Below, piece after piece: positions 11,700 to 24,094 of a stretch of DNA of 64,000 nucleotides (position 1 is the stretch's first letter; each line of letters begins with the position of its first letter). Source of the stretch: Epiperipatus broadwayi (lineage: Eukaryota > Onychophora > Udeonychophora > Euonychophora > Peripatidae); NCBI GenBank assembly GCA_028023455.1, contig JAQFVV010006215.1, forward strand, positions 8,171,230 through 8,235,229. The letters run 5' to 3'. The position numbers and the translations under genes are program-made. A model generated the notes under the pieces. That model was not told the origin of the DNA, ran no database searches, and saw nothing but the letters and a program-made list of their open reading frames with translations.

Positions 11700-13700
11700 A
11701 AAAAAAATCAAAATAAGTTAGTAAAATTCAATAGGTTTATTAGTTTAACAATTATAAATATGGGCACTGTCTGTATAAGCCAGACAATGCCGTGGCAATT
11801 ATTCAATGTAATGTGTGCATTAACATTTCTCTATTTCTTGGGTTAATTATAAAATATTATGGTTAAGTGCTTACACAAAGTACTATTGGTTTAAGAACAA
11901 TATATATTGCAAAGATATGTGAGATGCCTGTAGCGAATATAATAAAGTATTTGTTTAATAGATTTAACTATTTAATATTTTAATAAAAGAACATATATTG
12001 AATTCCAGAACAATGCGGACGAAGACTCGCTGAGCTATGAGGAAAAGAAGTGATTAAGATGTGAGAAATTCAAAGAAAATACTAAAATTAATATTAAAAA
12101 ATCGATGGTGCCAGTGAAAATTTAAGGTAAAGAATGGAGTGCGGTACATTGAAACCACAGCTTTGTAAAATAAAATAAAATATATGGGATAGCATCTTGC
12201 CATAAATCCGTCTAAGGTTTCATCACATAATAACAGCCCAAGTCTGGTCTTATCTAAGCACTTCATGACTGCGTAGAATTCCCAGGTGTGACTTGCTAGT
12301 ACACACTCTATCTGGGAAGCGCAGAGAGAAAGGGGAACAGTCTCAGCCGTATGAACCCTTGAAGATCCCAAAGCAAGGTCTCAACACTCAATACACCTGC
12401 ACTGGCAACACACATATAAAGTACATAAAATATTATAAAAAGGGGTGACTTTAATTGAGCAAAGGCACTTAATCAATTCCTAATAATATTTGTTTAAAGA
12501 AGGTTCGCATATTCTCAATCTCAAACTTAATAGTTCTTACAGGTATGTATAATTACACTAAAATAAACTATAATATTTAAATATGGGATGGGAATGCATG
12601 ATGATAGGATTTCATAAGATACTACATGTGTTTAATATGTGATCATGCATTTCTATAATATTTGCTAATCAACTTCGCACATACCCTCACATTATATTTA
12701 AAACAAACGAAAAGATTTTACATATAAAAGGGCATCAATAGTTAATAAGTGTAAAATATTAAACAAGATAGCCTTCAAATGAGCGATCTGACAAGATATT
12801 TAAAATATTAGGGCCAGTTCTATAATTAATTCGCGCTAATATGGTGGCATACTAATTTAAAAAAAAAAAAAGAAATAATTCACTTGATTCATGACTATAT
12901 GGGCACATTAGCATAATGGAAGAAAACAAATTAATAAAATACAAAGTAATAACCCAAGCATAAAAAGAAAGCACACTAGTTAAGTTACAGATTTTATAAT
13001 AGAAACAGGCATTTAAGCATGGATTTATTATAGAAAATACTTTGAAATAGCTATAACTTAGAGGGAATATATATATTACACAAGAGCTCTTGGGTCAATT
13101 AAGCTACCTCATATATTTTGGACATCAGTGTGCACATTATACTCTTCGGTTGCTTCTTTGAGGTTTCAGTGGAAGTTAATGGCAGTAGCATTTATTCTGA
13201 TGTTAGCAGCTTCTTTGATTCATGATTAACATTGGTTAGATTCTCAGCAGCAGTGGCAGTTCATAGGTCTTCTTATAGACAGGGCATCAGATGATATACA
13301 GGCTGCAGGATGGCCATTCCCGAGAAGGAAGACAGCCTTCCTGCTGGCCTGTACTCAGACATTTTCACTTCCATTCATAAAGGCGGGTATTTACAGATTT
13401 CTTAAAAATTAAAAATTAAAGCAAGATTGGCTTCTTGGTATACAGAGCTTCTCTAATTTCAACTAATAAAATTCTCAAAAATAATATATTCAGCTACTAA
13501 TTCAATTGAATAATAATCTAAAATATCTTAAAATAATTCAACTAATAAAATCTCAACTAAACGAATCTCAACTAATCAAATATCAACTAAGAAGAAGGAT
13601 AAGCAGAATAATAATAATAATTAATTAATAAATTCGGCTCTTTATATACCAAGAGCTCACAATAGAACTACCCTGCAGTGTAACAATCCATTACCAAAAA
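11700..13700. other. Unclassified region, partly GC-richer
   Basis: Patches at 12180-12420 and 13090-13400 are clearly less AT-rich than the surroundings and look like remains of an older inserted element. An open frame at 12054-12371 on the minus strand has no recognisable motif. I found no terminal repeats by eye. Confidence 0.3.
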
Positions 13701-14507
13701 TAAATTTGCTGTAAAATAAATGCTGTTATTTATCTTATCCAAATATCCAAAAGAATCGAACATGATGTTATAATTCATTTTACTATTGTTGCTTACTTTT
13801 AAGACATTCGGATTAAAATTTTAATTTTGTTTTAAAACTAATTTTAATTAAAAAAATACCAGAGTGAACATCTGTTGTTTATCTAGATGGGCAAATATTT
13901 AAGCCACTAATGCATTTTAGAAATAGAATTAATTAAACCTATTGTTCTCTTCCCAACCGTCATTTACTTTTATATCCAAAATTATGGCGCGATTTATAAA
14001 ATCTAAAATAACAAAATTATTTAAGACTTTTCAAATTCTTAAAGTTTAAATCTATTTAAAAGTTTAATATTATTTTAAATTAAATGAAAACAAATATTAC
14101 AAAAATAATACTTTTAAATAAATAGATTTAAACAAAACAACTCCAAATGACAAAATATTATTATTACTTAAGTTTTAAAATATATTATCGCAGTATGTGT
14201 GTAAATACGATTTATATGATCCACTTTTCAAGATGAAAATGCACACGTGTACACACTCGCAATTCATCAGTCATTTATGCTGGAATGAATTATAAAACTA
14301 TATATATAACGTGTGTATTTAAATTCCTAATCCAAATTAGGTGGGACTTCGGTCTATAAGTGCAGTACACACACACTATGATAAATTGAAGTTTAAATTA
14401 GGTATGAGGGTAGGAAAGGAATAAGAAAGGTGAAACAAGTATTCCAATTACATTCAACTATTAGTAATAGTATAAGGTTAATATATGCACAAAATTTTAA
14501 GAGGTAT

Positions 14508-14610
14508 TACTCTCTCTTCTTCAGGTGTTCCTGGCCTGATCTGTGATAGTACTAGCATGGGAATCGAACTGGATTCTTAGATTCTTGAATATATTTGTAT
14601 TTAAATATTA
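14508..14610 (-). repeat. PLE-type 3' region fragment with tRNA-like part
   Basis: On the minus strand it reads tRNA-like sequence (AAGAATCTAAGAATCCAGTT and a degenerate B box) and then CACCTGAAGAAGAGAGAG, matching the order in the PLE copies at 10.4 and 40.7 kb. Confidence 0.5.
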
Positions 14611-14974
14611 TTAGTTTATTGGTTATTTCTTAACTACCTAAAAAATAATCATCATCACTCTTTTTTACTATCATTTTTCCTTTCATTATATACATTCCAC
14701 AATTTCATTTCATTTTGTCCTACATGATTTGATTAAGTGAAAGTGTGACAAATTCTGGGGTTCAAGGTCATTAAATCATAACTCAGTTCTGCCACATCCA
14801 ACACTTGAATCTCTTATGATTTCTTAAGTGATGAAATCATTCAGTTATTTTATTATTTATATCTTCTATTTCTTTATGAAGTATTAATTTATTTATTTTT
14901 TATCCTTGAAGAGCATTTATATAAATTTAAATAAAAGATTTTAAATAAGTATCACATTTATTGTTATTAAAATT

Positions 14975-15643
14975 GGTATTAAATAAGCAATTTCTACACA
15001 AGTATGTAGATAATAATTATGGAAACAAAATTAAGTATAACAAAATATTTATAAACTGCTAAGTCAAGCTCTCGATACAAAGTATCTTTGTCAAAGCACA
15101 ACTGATATAGAAGATTAGCAAGAAAGTGTTGGCATTCCAACTGTATATAAAAATGAATTAAAGTGGTTCCTAGATTTTAATAAATTTACATTTGCATGTG
15201 TAAATACATGTGGTGTGTACAGTCAAATTAAATGACCAGTCATATGCTAAGAAAAACGCTATTGACCTTTATATCACATTTACAGGATTTATTATATACC
15301 AAGCTTCTTTATTTTTTTGTTTCTTGCATCAGCAGGTTTAACAGAGTGGTCAGTGTTCTTTTCATGCTTGATGAACACCAAGCTATAAGAAGTGCTGGAT
15401 TTGGCTCTATTATACAAGTAAATGTGTTGAGAAATTTATTAAAATCTATGACAACTTTAATTCATTTTTATATATAGTTAGGAATGCCAACATTTCTTGC
15501 TAATCTCCTGTATCAGTCATGCTTTGACTAAGATACTCCTTATTGAAAGCATGACTTAGCAGATAATAAATATTGTTTTATACTTAATTTTGTTGCTGCA
15601 ATTATTATCTACATACTCATGTGGAAATTGTTTATTTATTACC
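14975..15643. repeat. Large inverted repeat, about 210-bp arms
   Basis: Arms 14975-15189 and 15432-15643 are inverted copies (for example AAGTATGTAGATAATAATTA against the complement near 15600-15622). Each arm holds the hairpin motif: minus 15068-15097, with helix GATAC/GTATC, and plus 15518-15553, with helix CATGCTTT/AAAGCATG. The unique centre of about 240 bp has no recognisable coding sequence. The layout is the same as that of the palindrome at 7.4-8.3 kb, but the sequence family differs. Confidence 0.7.
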
Positions 15644-15877
15644 TATTGTCTACAAAATATATTTCTTTTTTCTTTAAAATTGGTATTATAATTAAAATTA
15701 TTTGTTTACACATCCTTTCAAACATGCAATAGGTTAACAATCGATATAAAAACAGAAAATTTGAAGCTGATGATATTTATGATATCAGTAGTGGAACTGA
15801 ATTGTTATTTAAGGTTAGAGCAGAAAATTTAGTCAAAGAAATATGCTAAGAATTATGCATAATTAAAAATGTTGAAC

Positions 15878-15885
15878 ATATAGAC
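15878..15885. repeat. 8-bp target-site duplication of hAT element, left copy
   Basis: ATATAGAC, identical to 18945-18952. Eight-base duplications are the hallmark of hAT insertion. Confidence 0.85.
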
Positions 15886-18800
15886 CAGCACTTCTTAAAC
15901 TTTTTTCATTCATGACCCCTTTTTATCATCGAGATTTTTTCGCGACCCCAGATATTAAATATAAAATAGATATAGAAATAAATATTCCCATAAATAATTT
16001 ATTTTTTTGGTAAACAATATATATAGGAAAATAAGTAGTTTTAGGATTTGTTTTAAGTATTCAAAAATTAATGAAAGAAAATCACATTTTAATGAGACGG
16101 CTGTGCTTGTTTTTTGCTGCATAACAAATTAAATCTTGGTGAAATATTTGATACTGCTGGACATAAAGCATCTTCAACATGTTTCAGCATTGAACAATAT
16201 TTGGATTTAATATACATTAGAACTGAAAAAGTCATTTCACATAAGTGTGGTACTGAATGGCAGAACATTTAATGCCATTTCAGAAATTGTGGGAAATTCA
16301 GTTATAGCCCCGATCCAGAATTCAGTCAATAATTTTTGTGGAAAGTTAAGTTTTAAGTTTGAGTCACTCGATAGCTCAGCAAATTCCTTTTGGGCTTTAT
16401 ATGACAGGTGATTAATCTCATTAATGTCAATCAAAAATGGTCTTTGAATCCAAGATAACTTTTTGAAATCTAAATTCGATATAAAGTATTTGCAAAACTG
16501 TGTTTCCAGGAGTTTTAAGTGATCTATAACAATTTTTGCAATTAAAGTTTTACAATTATTTTTTTCAATTATAAAATTGTCCATAGTCGAAAACATTTCC
16601 AATGAATCATTTTCCATCCTATTTCAAATGTTGATCTTTTTAATAAAACCTTCAATTTTATCATGCAAAGCAAAAATATTACTATTTTTTCCTTGAAGAG
16701 ACAAGCTAAGACATTTAGCTTTTTAAAAATATCAGAAAAATTGCACAGCTTTGATAGCCATAAGTCGTTTTGAAAAAGAGCAGCAAGATCAGATTTTTGT
16801 TCGGTTAAAAATACAATAATTTCTTCTTTTAATAACAATAATCTTCTTAAACTTCACCCTCTTGACATCCATCTTACTTCTGCATGTAATAATAAATGTA
16901 TTCAGAGTCCATGTCTTTACAAAGATTTGAAAATAAATGGCTGTTAGGGACATGGTTTTTAATAAAGTTTGTAGTTTTGACAGCATCCTGAAGCACCTCA
17001 TTCAATTCCATTGCTAATTTTTTTGCTGCAAGAGCCTCTCGATGGATCAGGCAGTGTGTAAAAGTTACCTGATTATTATCAGCTTTAAAAAATTATTTAA
17101 ACCCAATATTTTCACCAGTCATTGCTTTTGCACCATCTGTGCATACTCCAAAGCAATTTTTCCATTCTAAACCTTCAGTTTTAAAAAATTTGTCTACTTT
17201 ATTATATATGTCTTCCCCTCTTGTATATTCTTCCAAAGAATGACAAAATAACAATTCTTCCTCATTGTTTTCTTTATAAATGTATCTGTCATACACTAAT
17301 AATTGAGCTATTTTTAAAATATCAGTTGTTTTGTTTTGTCCAACTGAATTGTAAATATTAGCCTTTCTTTTGCTCAAATTGGTCATTACTAATTAGGAAA
17401 TTCTATTAGTGACACTGTCATTTGACAAAGGAATTTTCCGAATTTCGTTTTAATAGCAGCAGGTAATATAAGATTTTCTCTAATGGTGTATGGCTTTTTA
17501 TTTTTGGAAATCAGATATGAAACTTCATATGTTGTGAGTAAATATTTTTCATTAAGTTATAAATTCCTCAAAATATTGTTTTTCTTTATTTGAAGTTTTT
17601 AACAATCAGGTTTAAACCTATACAATGTATTAATCGTTCAAAATATTGTTTTGTTTTATTGACATATGAAGAATGTTTGGATTCAAAATGCCTTTTTAAT
17701 TTTGATGGTTTCATACTCTCCATTGACAAAACATTATTGCAAATTAAACAAAGAGGTTATTCATTACCATCGCAGTTGTTGAAGGTAGTCAAATTGGAGA
17801 AATGTCTCATCATATTTTCTTTTTCGCATCTTAGATGCCTCTTTTTGATTACGAGATCCTACTTAAAGAGACTTTGTAGCATTTCCATCTGCATCATTAC
17901 CTTTAGTACTCAAGTTCAACTATTTATCTATGGGTAAAAAATAGTTTTATCCTAAAATATAAATAAAATAACTGTACTTATTACTTAGCAGAGACACCAA
18001 GTGGCAGCAGTGTTTCTTGTTTAATTATACGAAGCATATCTACTCCCGTATGTTCTATATTTTAATATCCCTGTAAGTTTTATTTTTTAATATTTAAAAA
18101 ATATCAATTATAAATTTCTTGCTAAGTTTAAAAAATAGGAATATGTTTTTACTTGTTAATAAATAAAAGACAATAAGTTTCAAATAAAAAATAAATTTTT
18201 ATAATAACTATTAGGATGATAAATTTTGAATAAAAAAGTAAGGAAAAAAGTATTAAAACAGGCAAAACTCTCTATAAATATTGCCACTCAGTGCAGGCCA
18301 GAGTAATCAATGGATGCCAGAAGGCTTGTGCATAAAATCCCCATCTAGTGCCTACTCATCCAATATCCCCAGACTAGGTTCTGGCTTGTGGTCTTCGTGA
18401 GTGAGGAGCCTTGGATCTGAGAACAGCAAGCAAGCGTAAGAAATAGTGATCATGTGATGTTTATTGAAAAAAAAAGTATACATGCAATTTATATATAAAC
18501 CAAAATAACATGGTTCATAATATTTATTCAAATAAAAAATAATCTTAGTCAAGTAAAACAGTAAAATATAATATTGTTTTGTTCTAGCGATATGGACACT
18601 TGTTGAAATGAAACCAAAACAAAATAACTTGACCAGAATTGCATTATATAATCATAGTAGCACCAAGCTTATTCTCACCATTGCAGCATATATTTTGATT
18701 CTGAAATAACTTATATGCTAAAATTGCAATGCGACACCACTATTATGATGCATTTAGTGTTATTTTTCAATATGTAAATATAATTTACAATTCAACTTAG

Positions 18801-18944
18801 CCATCATTACGATTTTATAGTTGCGCTGTACAGAAAAAAACATAATATATTAAATTAAAGATAATGAAGGGATTGCGACTAATATTTGTTTAAATTCATG
18901 TATCTGAATTAAATTTTTGCAACCCCACAGTTTAAGAAACGCTT
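15886..18944 (-). mobile_element. hAT DNA transposon, complete ends, decayed
   Basis: The left end CAGCACTTCTTAAAC and the right end GTTTAAGAAACGCTT are imperfect terminal inverted repeats. Next to them lie ATGACCCC (left, followed by CGCGACCCC) and CAACCCCAC (right), the subterminal signature of hAT elements with a ZBED-type transposase. A perfect 8-bp duplication flanks the element. Length 3059 bp. It encodes a transposase on the minus strand (separate entry). Bases 18260-18450, between the transposase start and the right end, are GC-richer and may be a nested insertion, because 20139-20182 shows a short related piece. Confidence 0.88.
16085..17930 (-). pseudogene. hAT transposase (ZBED5/SCAND3/FAM200-like), dead
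   Basis: This would cut and rejoin the element's DNA. On the minus strand, pieces in order are: a BED-like zinc finger with CxxC (around 17830), KxSKLKRHxESKH (about 17720), an IPLSND-like motif (about 17430), then 17386-17093 with FGVCTDGAKAMTGENIGFK (acidic catalytic region). The FTHCLIHREALAAKKL insertion region follows (about 17070), then segments at 16838-16569 and 16617-16237 (LxFWIG and related). The C-terminal dimerisation part near 16150-16230 resembles SxLxYIKSKYxxxLxxVEDAL. At least five frame changes or stops interrupt it. Order and motifs match this hAT subgroup well. Confidence 0.8.
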
Positions 18945-18952
18945 ATATAGAC
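18945..18952. repeat. 8-bp target-site duplication of hAT element, right copy
   Basis: ATATAGAC, the second copy of the duplication beside the hAT right end. Confidence 0.85.
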
Positions 18953-19283
18953 TGTAATAATTTTAGAATATATTATTATTATTAATTTTTAATACTACAA
19001 AGATTAATATTACAATCTTACTAGCTGGAAAAATAAATGAATAATAAAGTAAAAAAAAAAAGAGTTTTATATAGTTTAAATAATTTCTAAGAAAAGTAAA
19101 TACAAACAAAAGCATACTTCTTTTTATTTAAATAATACTTATTGAAGTGTTTTTTTTTTTTTTATGCCACAAATTTCACACATGGCGACTTAAAAATCAC
19201 ACTTATTATACACTGAATTTTCATATGAGAAATCAATAAAAGATTTTAGATTCATAAATTATCAATTTAAAATAAAACATTAC

Positions 19284-19421
19284 CTCAAAATTAAATGAAT
19301 TCTTCATTTCTCGATCAAGAAATTTGCTATTTAGAATGGTTATCCATCCAAGTTCTGGATCAATGAAGAAAGTTTTACTGTCAGAGCCTTCTAGTTGGTA
19401 ATAAAATAAAGAATTATTTCC
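19284..19421 (-). CDS. Cadherin-like gene, exon F
   Basis: A 138-bp, phase 0-0 exon of 46 codons. It begins GNNSLFYYQLEGSDSKTFFI and ends DREMKNSFNFE, giving the core of the EC repeat begun in exon E: YDADR|GNNSLFYYQL is a continuous consensus across the junction. It contains the calcium-binding LDRE motif (KFLDREMK). Acceptor CATTTTATTTGCAG, donor GAG|GTAATG. The exon lies just outside the hAT element at 15886-18944, so that insertion did not disturb it. Confidence 0.9.
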
Positions 19422-20292
19422 CTGCAAATAAAATGTAGAGCAAATCATATTTAATTTTATAATTTATAAATTTTATATATAAAACATTTATTTTCACCTT
19501 CACAAATTATCAAAGAAAAATAGTGCGTATATTGCTATTACAACTATTCTCCTTTTTGATACCAAACCAATAATTAAAAATAATAATAAAATTTAAGATA
19601 TACTATAAACCTCTATTCCACCTCATATTTTTGACATAATAATTATTTCATATGTCTATATATAATTAAAAATATATATTTATCTTTAACTGATTTAAAG
19701 TTTATATATGGGCTAGAGATAATCTCTACTTTAATAAACGATTGATTAATAATAATTGTTAATGTCTTTATCTGAAGTGAAAGATGTTAAAGTTGTGAGT
19801 GTAGAAAACTTGACATTTATAAATTACATTGTAAAAATAAATAAACAATATTCTTAATTATTTAATTTACATACTTAATATTTTAAATATATTATTAGAA
19901 ATATAAGTAATTATACTGTAAATTTAGCCCCACAAAAGCAAATAAAATATATAAATAGTGCTTACTATTCTAAAAGTCTGGTTATGTCACCCTATCTTAT
20001 TCAAAAACATTATGGGGAAATTCTTTTTAATATGCTGAACCTTTTATTTTATTAACTTGGTATTTTTTATATATATTTATTTAATCAAATTTAATTCTCA
20101 ATATATATATACTTTAATGAAAATTTACACAGAGGCAAAACTCTCCATACAGTACAAGCATAAATAATGGTGATCATGTGATATTTAGTGGTTAAAATTT
20201 ACATTATTTATAAAAAAAGTTGGGATATATTTTTTAATTTTGTATTAATTAAGGTGGAATTTTAAATTAGTATTTTACAATTAATAATTAAT

Positions 20293-20409
20293 AATATTTA
20301 AACAGCATTAAATTGTTGCACATGCGCTTTGGATTTTAAATATAAAATGAATGAATACTAACACTTCAACCAAAGCGCATGTACAACAGTTTAATGCTGT
20401 TTAAATATT
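20293..20409. repeat. Inverted repeat, 40-bp arms, MITE-like
   Basis: Arms 20293-20332 and 20370-20409 match at 38 of 40 positions and share CATGCGCTTTGG next to a 37-bp loop. No flanking target duplication was seen. It could be a miniature inverted-repeat element or a foldback. Confidence 0.7.
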
Positions 20410-21399
20410 ATTGTTTGGTACTTGGGGAATTACTGTCTTGCCACTGCTAGAGACGTCATATTTATAAAAAACATCACGCTATATAAAATAATTGACTTAA
20501 TTAATAATTAATTAAAAGTTAGGACTAGACTAGATAAATGTAAGTTTATTTTCTGCATAGTTGATAAACAAGATGCATGCATAAAGAATACAAAATACTA
20601 GGGATATTTATAACTTACATTTTTATGCATTCTTTGATATCGCTCTGTTATATATTCTTTTAAGGCATCCAAATCAATACAAAGTCTATCTATCCAGACA
20701 CACACTTTGTTTATTCTTATTTCTCAATACTTTTATGCTTTGCTGATCCAGTACTTTATATATTATTTTAAAACAACACATATTAAAAACCTATTACTTT
20801 GAGTATTATATTTGGATCAGTAAGAATCTTATTAGATAAAGCATATCAAAACACTCCCATTTTTGTATTTAATAGTTATTAGCATGAATATGTATTAATA
20901 TTTTTTTAAATTTAATAAACTATATCAATAATTTCTTTATTATCTAGTTCATATTTTTTGCAATGGTTACAAATCAGCAAATGTGCACCTATAAAAATAT
21001 AAACTATAAATTGAACCGGAAGTATTCATCCGATTCAAAAGTTCTATCACATAATTTAAAAATCAAGTTTTATATGTACAATAACACACATAACTATTTA
21101 TAATGAAATCTTATATTTTTAATTTTCAGTTGATTTTAATATAAAATATTTTTTTTATGATGCTCGTTTTCTTTTAAAATAATTAAAAGCAGGCAAAGCT
21201 TAATTAGTCTTATAAAAGTATTTTGTTTTAAAAAGAATAATAGTAATGTTGATTTATTTTTAAAAGTGAGATTTAGTTTGGTATGTTTTTGTTTTTTTTT
21301 TAAAAAAAAAAAAAAGAATAATAATAATTTTGTAAGATAAAGCCCTGTAAGATATTGTTTTTCTAATTGAGATTGAGCAGGAGATAGAGATTTACCCTG

Positions 21400-22550
21400 G
21401 TTGAAAGTTGCAAAAAAAAGATTGCGCAGGAGATAACAATGGACATAAATAGCTCTGGGGTTTTTTTTTTTGATTCTTATCAGATTATTCAGAGACTAAT
21501 CTCGTTATTCAGTTCTTTTTGCTCAAGCTTATTCAGCTTCTTGTTATTGAGGATTCATCCAGATTTTAGCGGTTATTGAACTGCTGCATCGTTAAAGTGA
21601 TTCTAATTTTTATTTGATATTTGTTCCATGAGAATCACCAAGTTGAATTTCCGTTGATTGACAATAATTCTATTTGCCATGATAGTAGCCGACATTCAGA
21701 CCCCATGCCTATAATATATGCCACGAAGAATCTCCACAACATGATGGGCTGAGCCTTTCCAAAGATGTACCTCCAGAGCTCCAAATAGTGACTTCAATCA
21801 TGACCTAAATGTCAAATCCAGAGTGGATCCCGATAGTGCCTCCATTCTTCTGAACCTGTAGTAATTGACAGCCGTTGTATAGGACTCAATAAACTGAACT
21901 TTGCATGAACCGCAGAAATTAATATTACCTCGAGGTAATTTACCTTTCCACATCAAAATCAGGGCTAAATCTCTAATTAAGTCTCTAGCAAATCTCATCT
22001 TAATCTTAAAAAGAAATTATATTTACGATGTGTAATTTATCAACTTACATATTAATGTATTGGTTTTTATTTTTACATTACAATCTTAGTAGCAGGATTT
22101 TCCATCTTTAAAATATTACTTATTTGAGAGTGTATGGCGAGTGATATTTTATATGCTTAATATTTTCTCAGTTCTATGATTAACCCTTGATAAATACTCA
22201 GACTGACATTAGTAGTTTTCTTTTACACTCCTGTTTTTTTTTTTGTTTGTTTGCTTTGTCGTTAAACTTAATCAAACTTGGTTTGCATTTTCTGCAGACT
22301 GCTGATCCTTTGGCTGGCGGTTTAGAGGATATAGGATTTTGTTTTCTTGGTAGTGATTTATTTTCTATAACTCAGATTACGTAGTTCATAATGTTACTTT
22401 TCTTGGGTGAGACTAACCTTGGCTCATTTAAACATACTTGTCCATGAGCGTTTTGCAGAATTAGGACATTCTTGGTTCCGATGTTTCTTTTCCGGACTAA
22501 GAAAAGCTCAACTGCGCTGTCCCATTGTTCTCCACAAGCATCCATCTTAC
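21400..22550. other. Unclassified GC-richer region
   Basis: Several patches (21480-21990, 22280-22540) are less AT-rich than the flanks. A minus-strand frame at 21798-21998 includes a CGSC-like cysteine pair but no recognisable family. Possibly an old LTR-type or other repeat; terminal repeats were not found by eye. Confidence 0.3.
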
Positions 22551-22558
22551 TAAATCTC

Positions 22559-22707
22559 TATAGCCTTGATAATATGCGTGTAAAAATGCGATAGTAGGGA
22601 CCTCTACAGGTGTTTTAACCACAAGCTTATGCTATGAAAGCTTGTGGTTAAAACACCTGTAGAGGTCCCTACTATCGCATTTTTACATGCATATTATCGA
22701 GGTTATA
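22559..22707. repeat. Near-perfect 70-bp hairpin
   Basis: Arm 22559-22628 and arm 22638-22707 are reverse complements at 67 of 70 positions around a 9-base loop (ATGCTATGA). In a plus-strand RNA all three differences would be G-U pairs, so the stem would be unbroken. A 13-bp direct repeat TAAATCTCTATAG occurs at 22551-22563 and 22760-22772; it may be a target duplication, although the left copy overlaps the arm by five bases. MITE or small-RNA hairpin are both possible. Confidence 0.85.
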
Positions 22708-23039
22708 GCCTCAGTAAATATTACTTACGTAATCAATGTGCGTTTAATAAATTTATAATTAAATCTCTATAGGGAAAATGGATTGGTTGGGTGAACCGCT
22801 AGCAGGAAGATATAAGCCCTTATTATGTTATAGATGAGAAATGAACTGGTCTGCCTGGGTATTTAACGTATTAATGCTCACATACACTCAATGTTAAGAT
22901 CTGCTAAGAAAATTTAGATCAAGTTCTCATGTTTATTTTGTTATTGTTTAATAAATTTAAAAAGTTCTTGTAATTATTTTGGCTGATGTTTGTCTCAGTG
23001 TTTTCTCAATTGTCTAAACAACATTCATGAGCTTTTGCT

Positions 23040-23470
23040 CTCCATGGGTTTAGTCCGGCACATTCATGTTCGTATATCCTGCCCACCCTTAAAATAAATG
23101 TCTTGTGATGTATTGATGTATGTGATGTGATGTATTATGGCTTCTCCTTAAACGAAGTCAAGAATATCTCAGCAATTATGCCCAGATAAACCTGTTAGCC
23201 ACTTTCTTTTACATTCCCCACTCTAAATTTACCCATAATCTGCTCTATCCCATTTCCACAACATAATTTTTGTCAACTCTATAACCTTTATATCTAAATC
23301 CCCCTTATCTTTTCCCAAACCCAGCATAAAAACCAATAATTCACTTTCTGTATAATCACTCTTTTCATATTTATTTATCCACAACTTCATTATATGTACC
23401 CTTTCTGTTTTCAAACATTTACATTTACGGACTAGTGGCGCCCTCGTGATCAGGATATACGAAACCAAAA
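23040..23470 (-). pseudogene. Possible LINE 3' fragment
   Basis: A minus-strand frame at 23229-23468 ends ELTKIMLWKWDRADYG, reminiscent of the extreme C-terminus of some LINE reverse transcriptases. The GC-richer stretch beyond it could be a 3' untranslated region. No catalytic motif is present, so this is a weak call. Confidence 0.25.
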
Positions 23471-24094
23471 TCTTTCGTCCGGTACAATATATATCAAAGT
23501 AATTTTATTACTAATTTAGTCACATGCATCTTTTCTCACATGCTATTTTTAAAGAAAGGCAATAAACAATTAAAAGTCATCAGATGTCAGTGCAGTAGAT
23601 TTTATCACTTTCTATGACTGTTTTCTCCTTTGTTTATGTAGAAAAGCATTACTAGAGTAAATGTAATGTCTTATCATAGGAAAACATATAGATTATATTC
23701 ATTAATGCTAATGCCTTATGTGGGTTTATTGCAGTGATAAAGTAATACTAAGCTTATGATAGATGGATTGTACCCAGCTCTATTACTTTTGATATCCAAA
23801 CTTCTTATGAATTTTTGAAAAATAAAGCCAGTCAATTATTTATTTATTTATTAATGCTAATAATATAATCAAATTTCAGTTAATAATAGATGTATCTGTT
23901 ATTATAACATATAGCCATTACAATGCTGAGAAGGCAAAAAAACCACTCTAGAAGTGTTTTGTGATGATGATACAAATCATTCTGTGAAACAAAAATACAT
24001 CTACATAGCATACTGATACATTCTTCTGTTTATTTGATATTTTGTTATGCTATTTTTTAATCTCTTCAGAAATAAAATTTTTTTAAAGATACTT

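Larger units (their letters stand above)
9323..19283 (-). other. Cadherin intron F-G, about 10 kb
   Basis: Bounded by GT-AG sites of exons F and G. It contains the PLE pieces, palindrome and hAT element listed separately. Bases 9323-10395 and 13700-14500 are AT-rich without recognisable genes. Bases 18945-19283 hold one copy of the hAT target duplication and then AT-rich sequence. Confidence 0.7.

Noticed and set aside
12054-12371. A 105-residue minus-strand frame as a host gene
   Set aside because: No motif, no splice context and likely repeat sequence.
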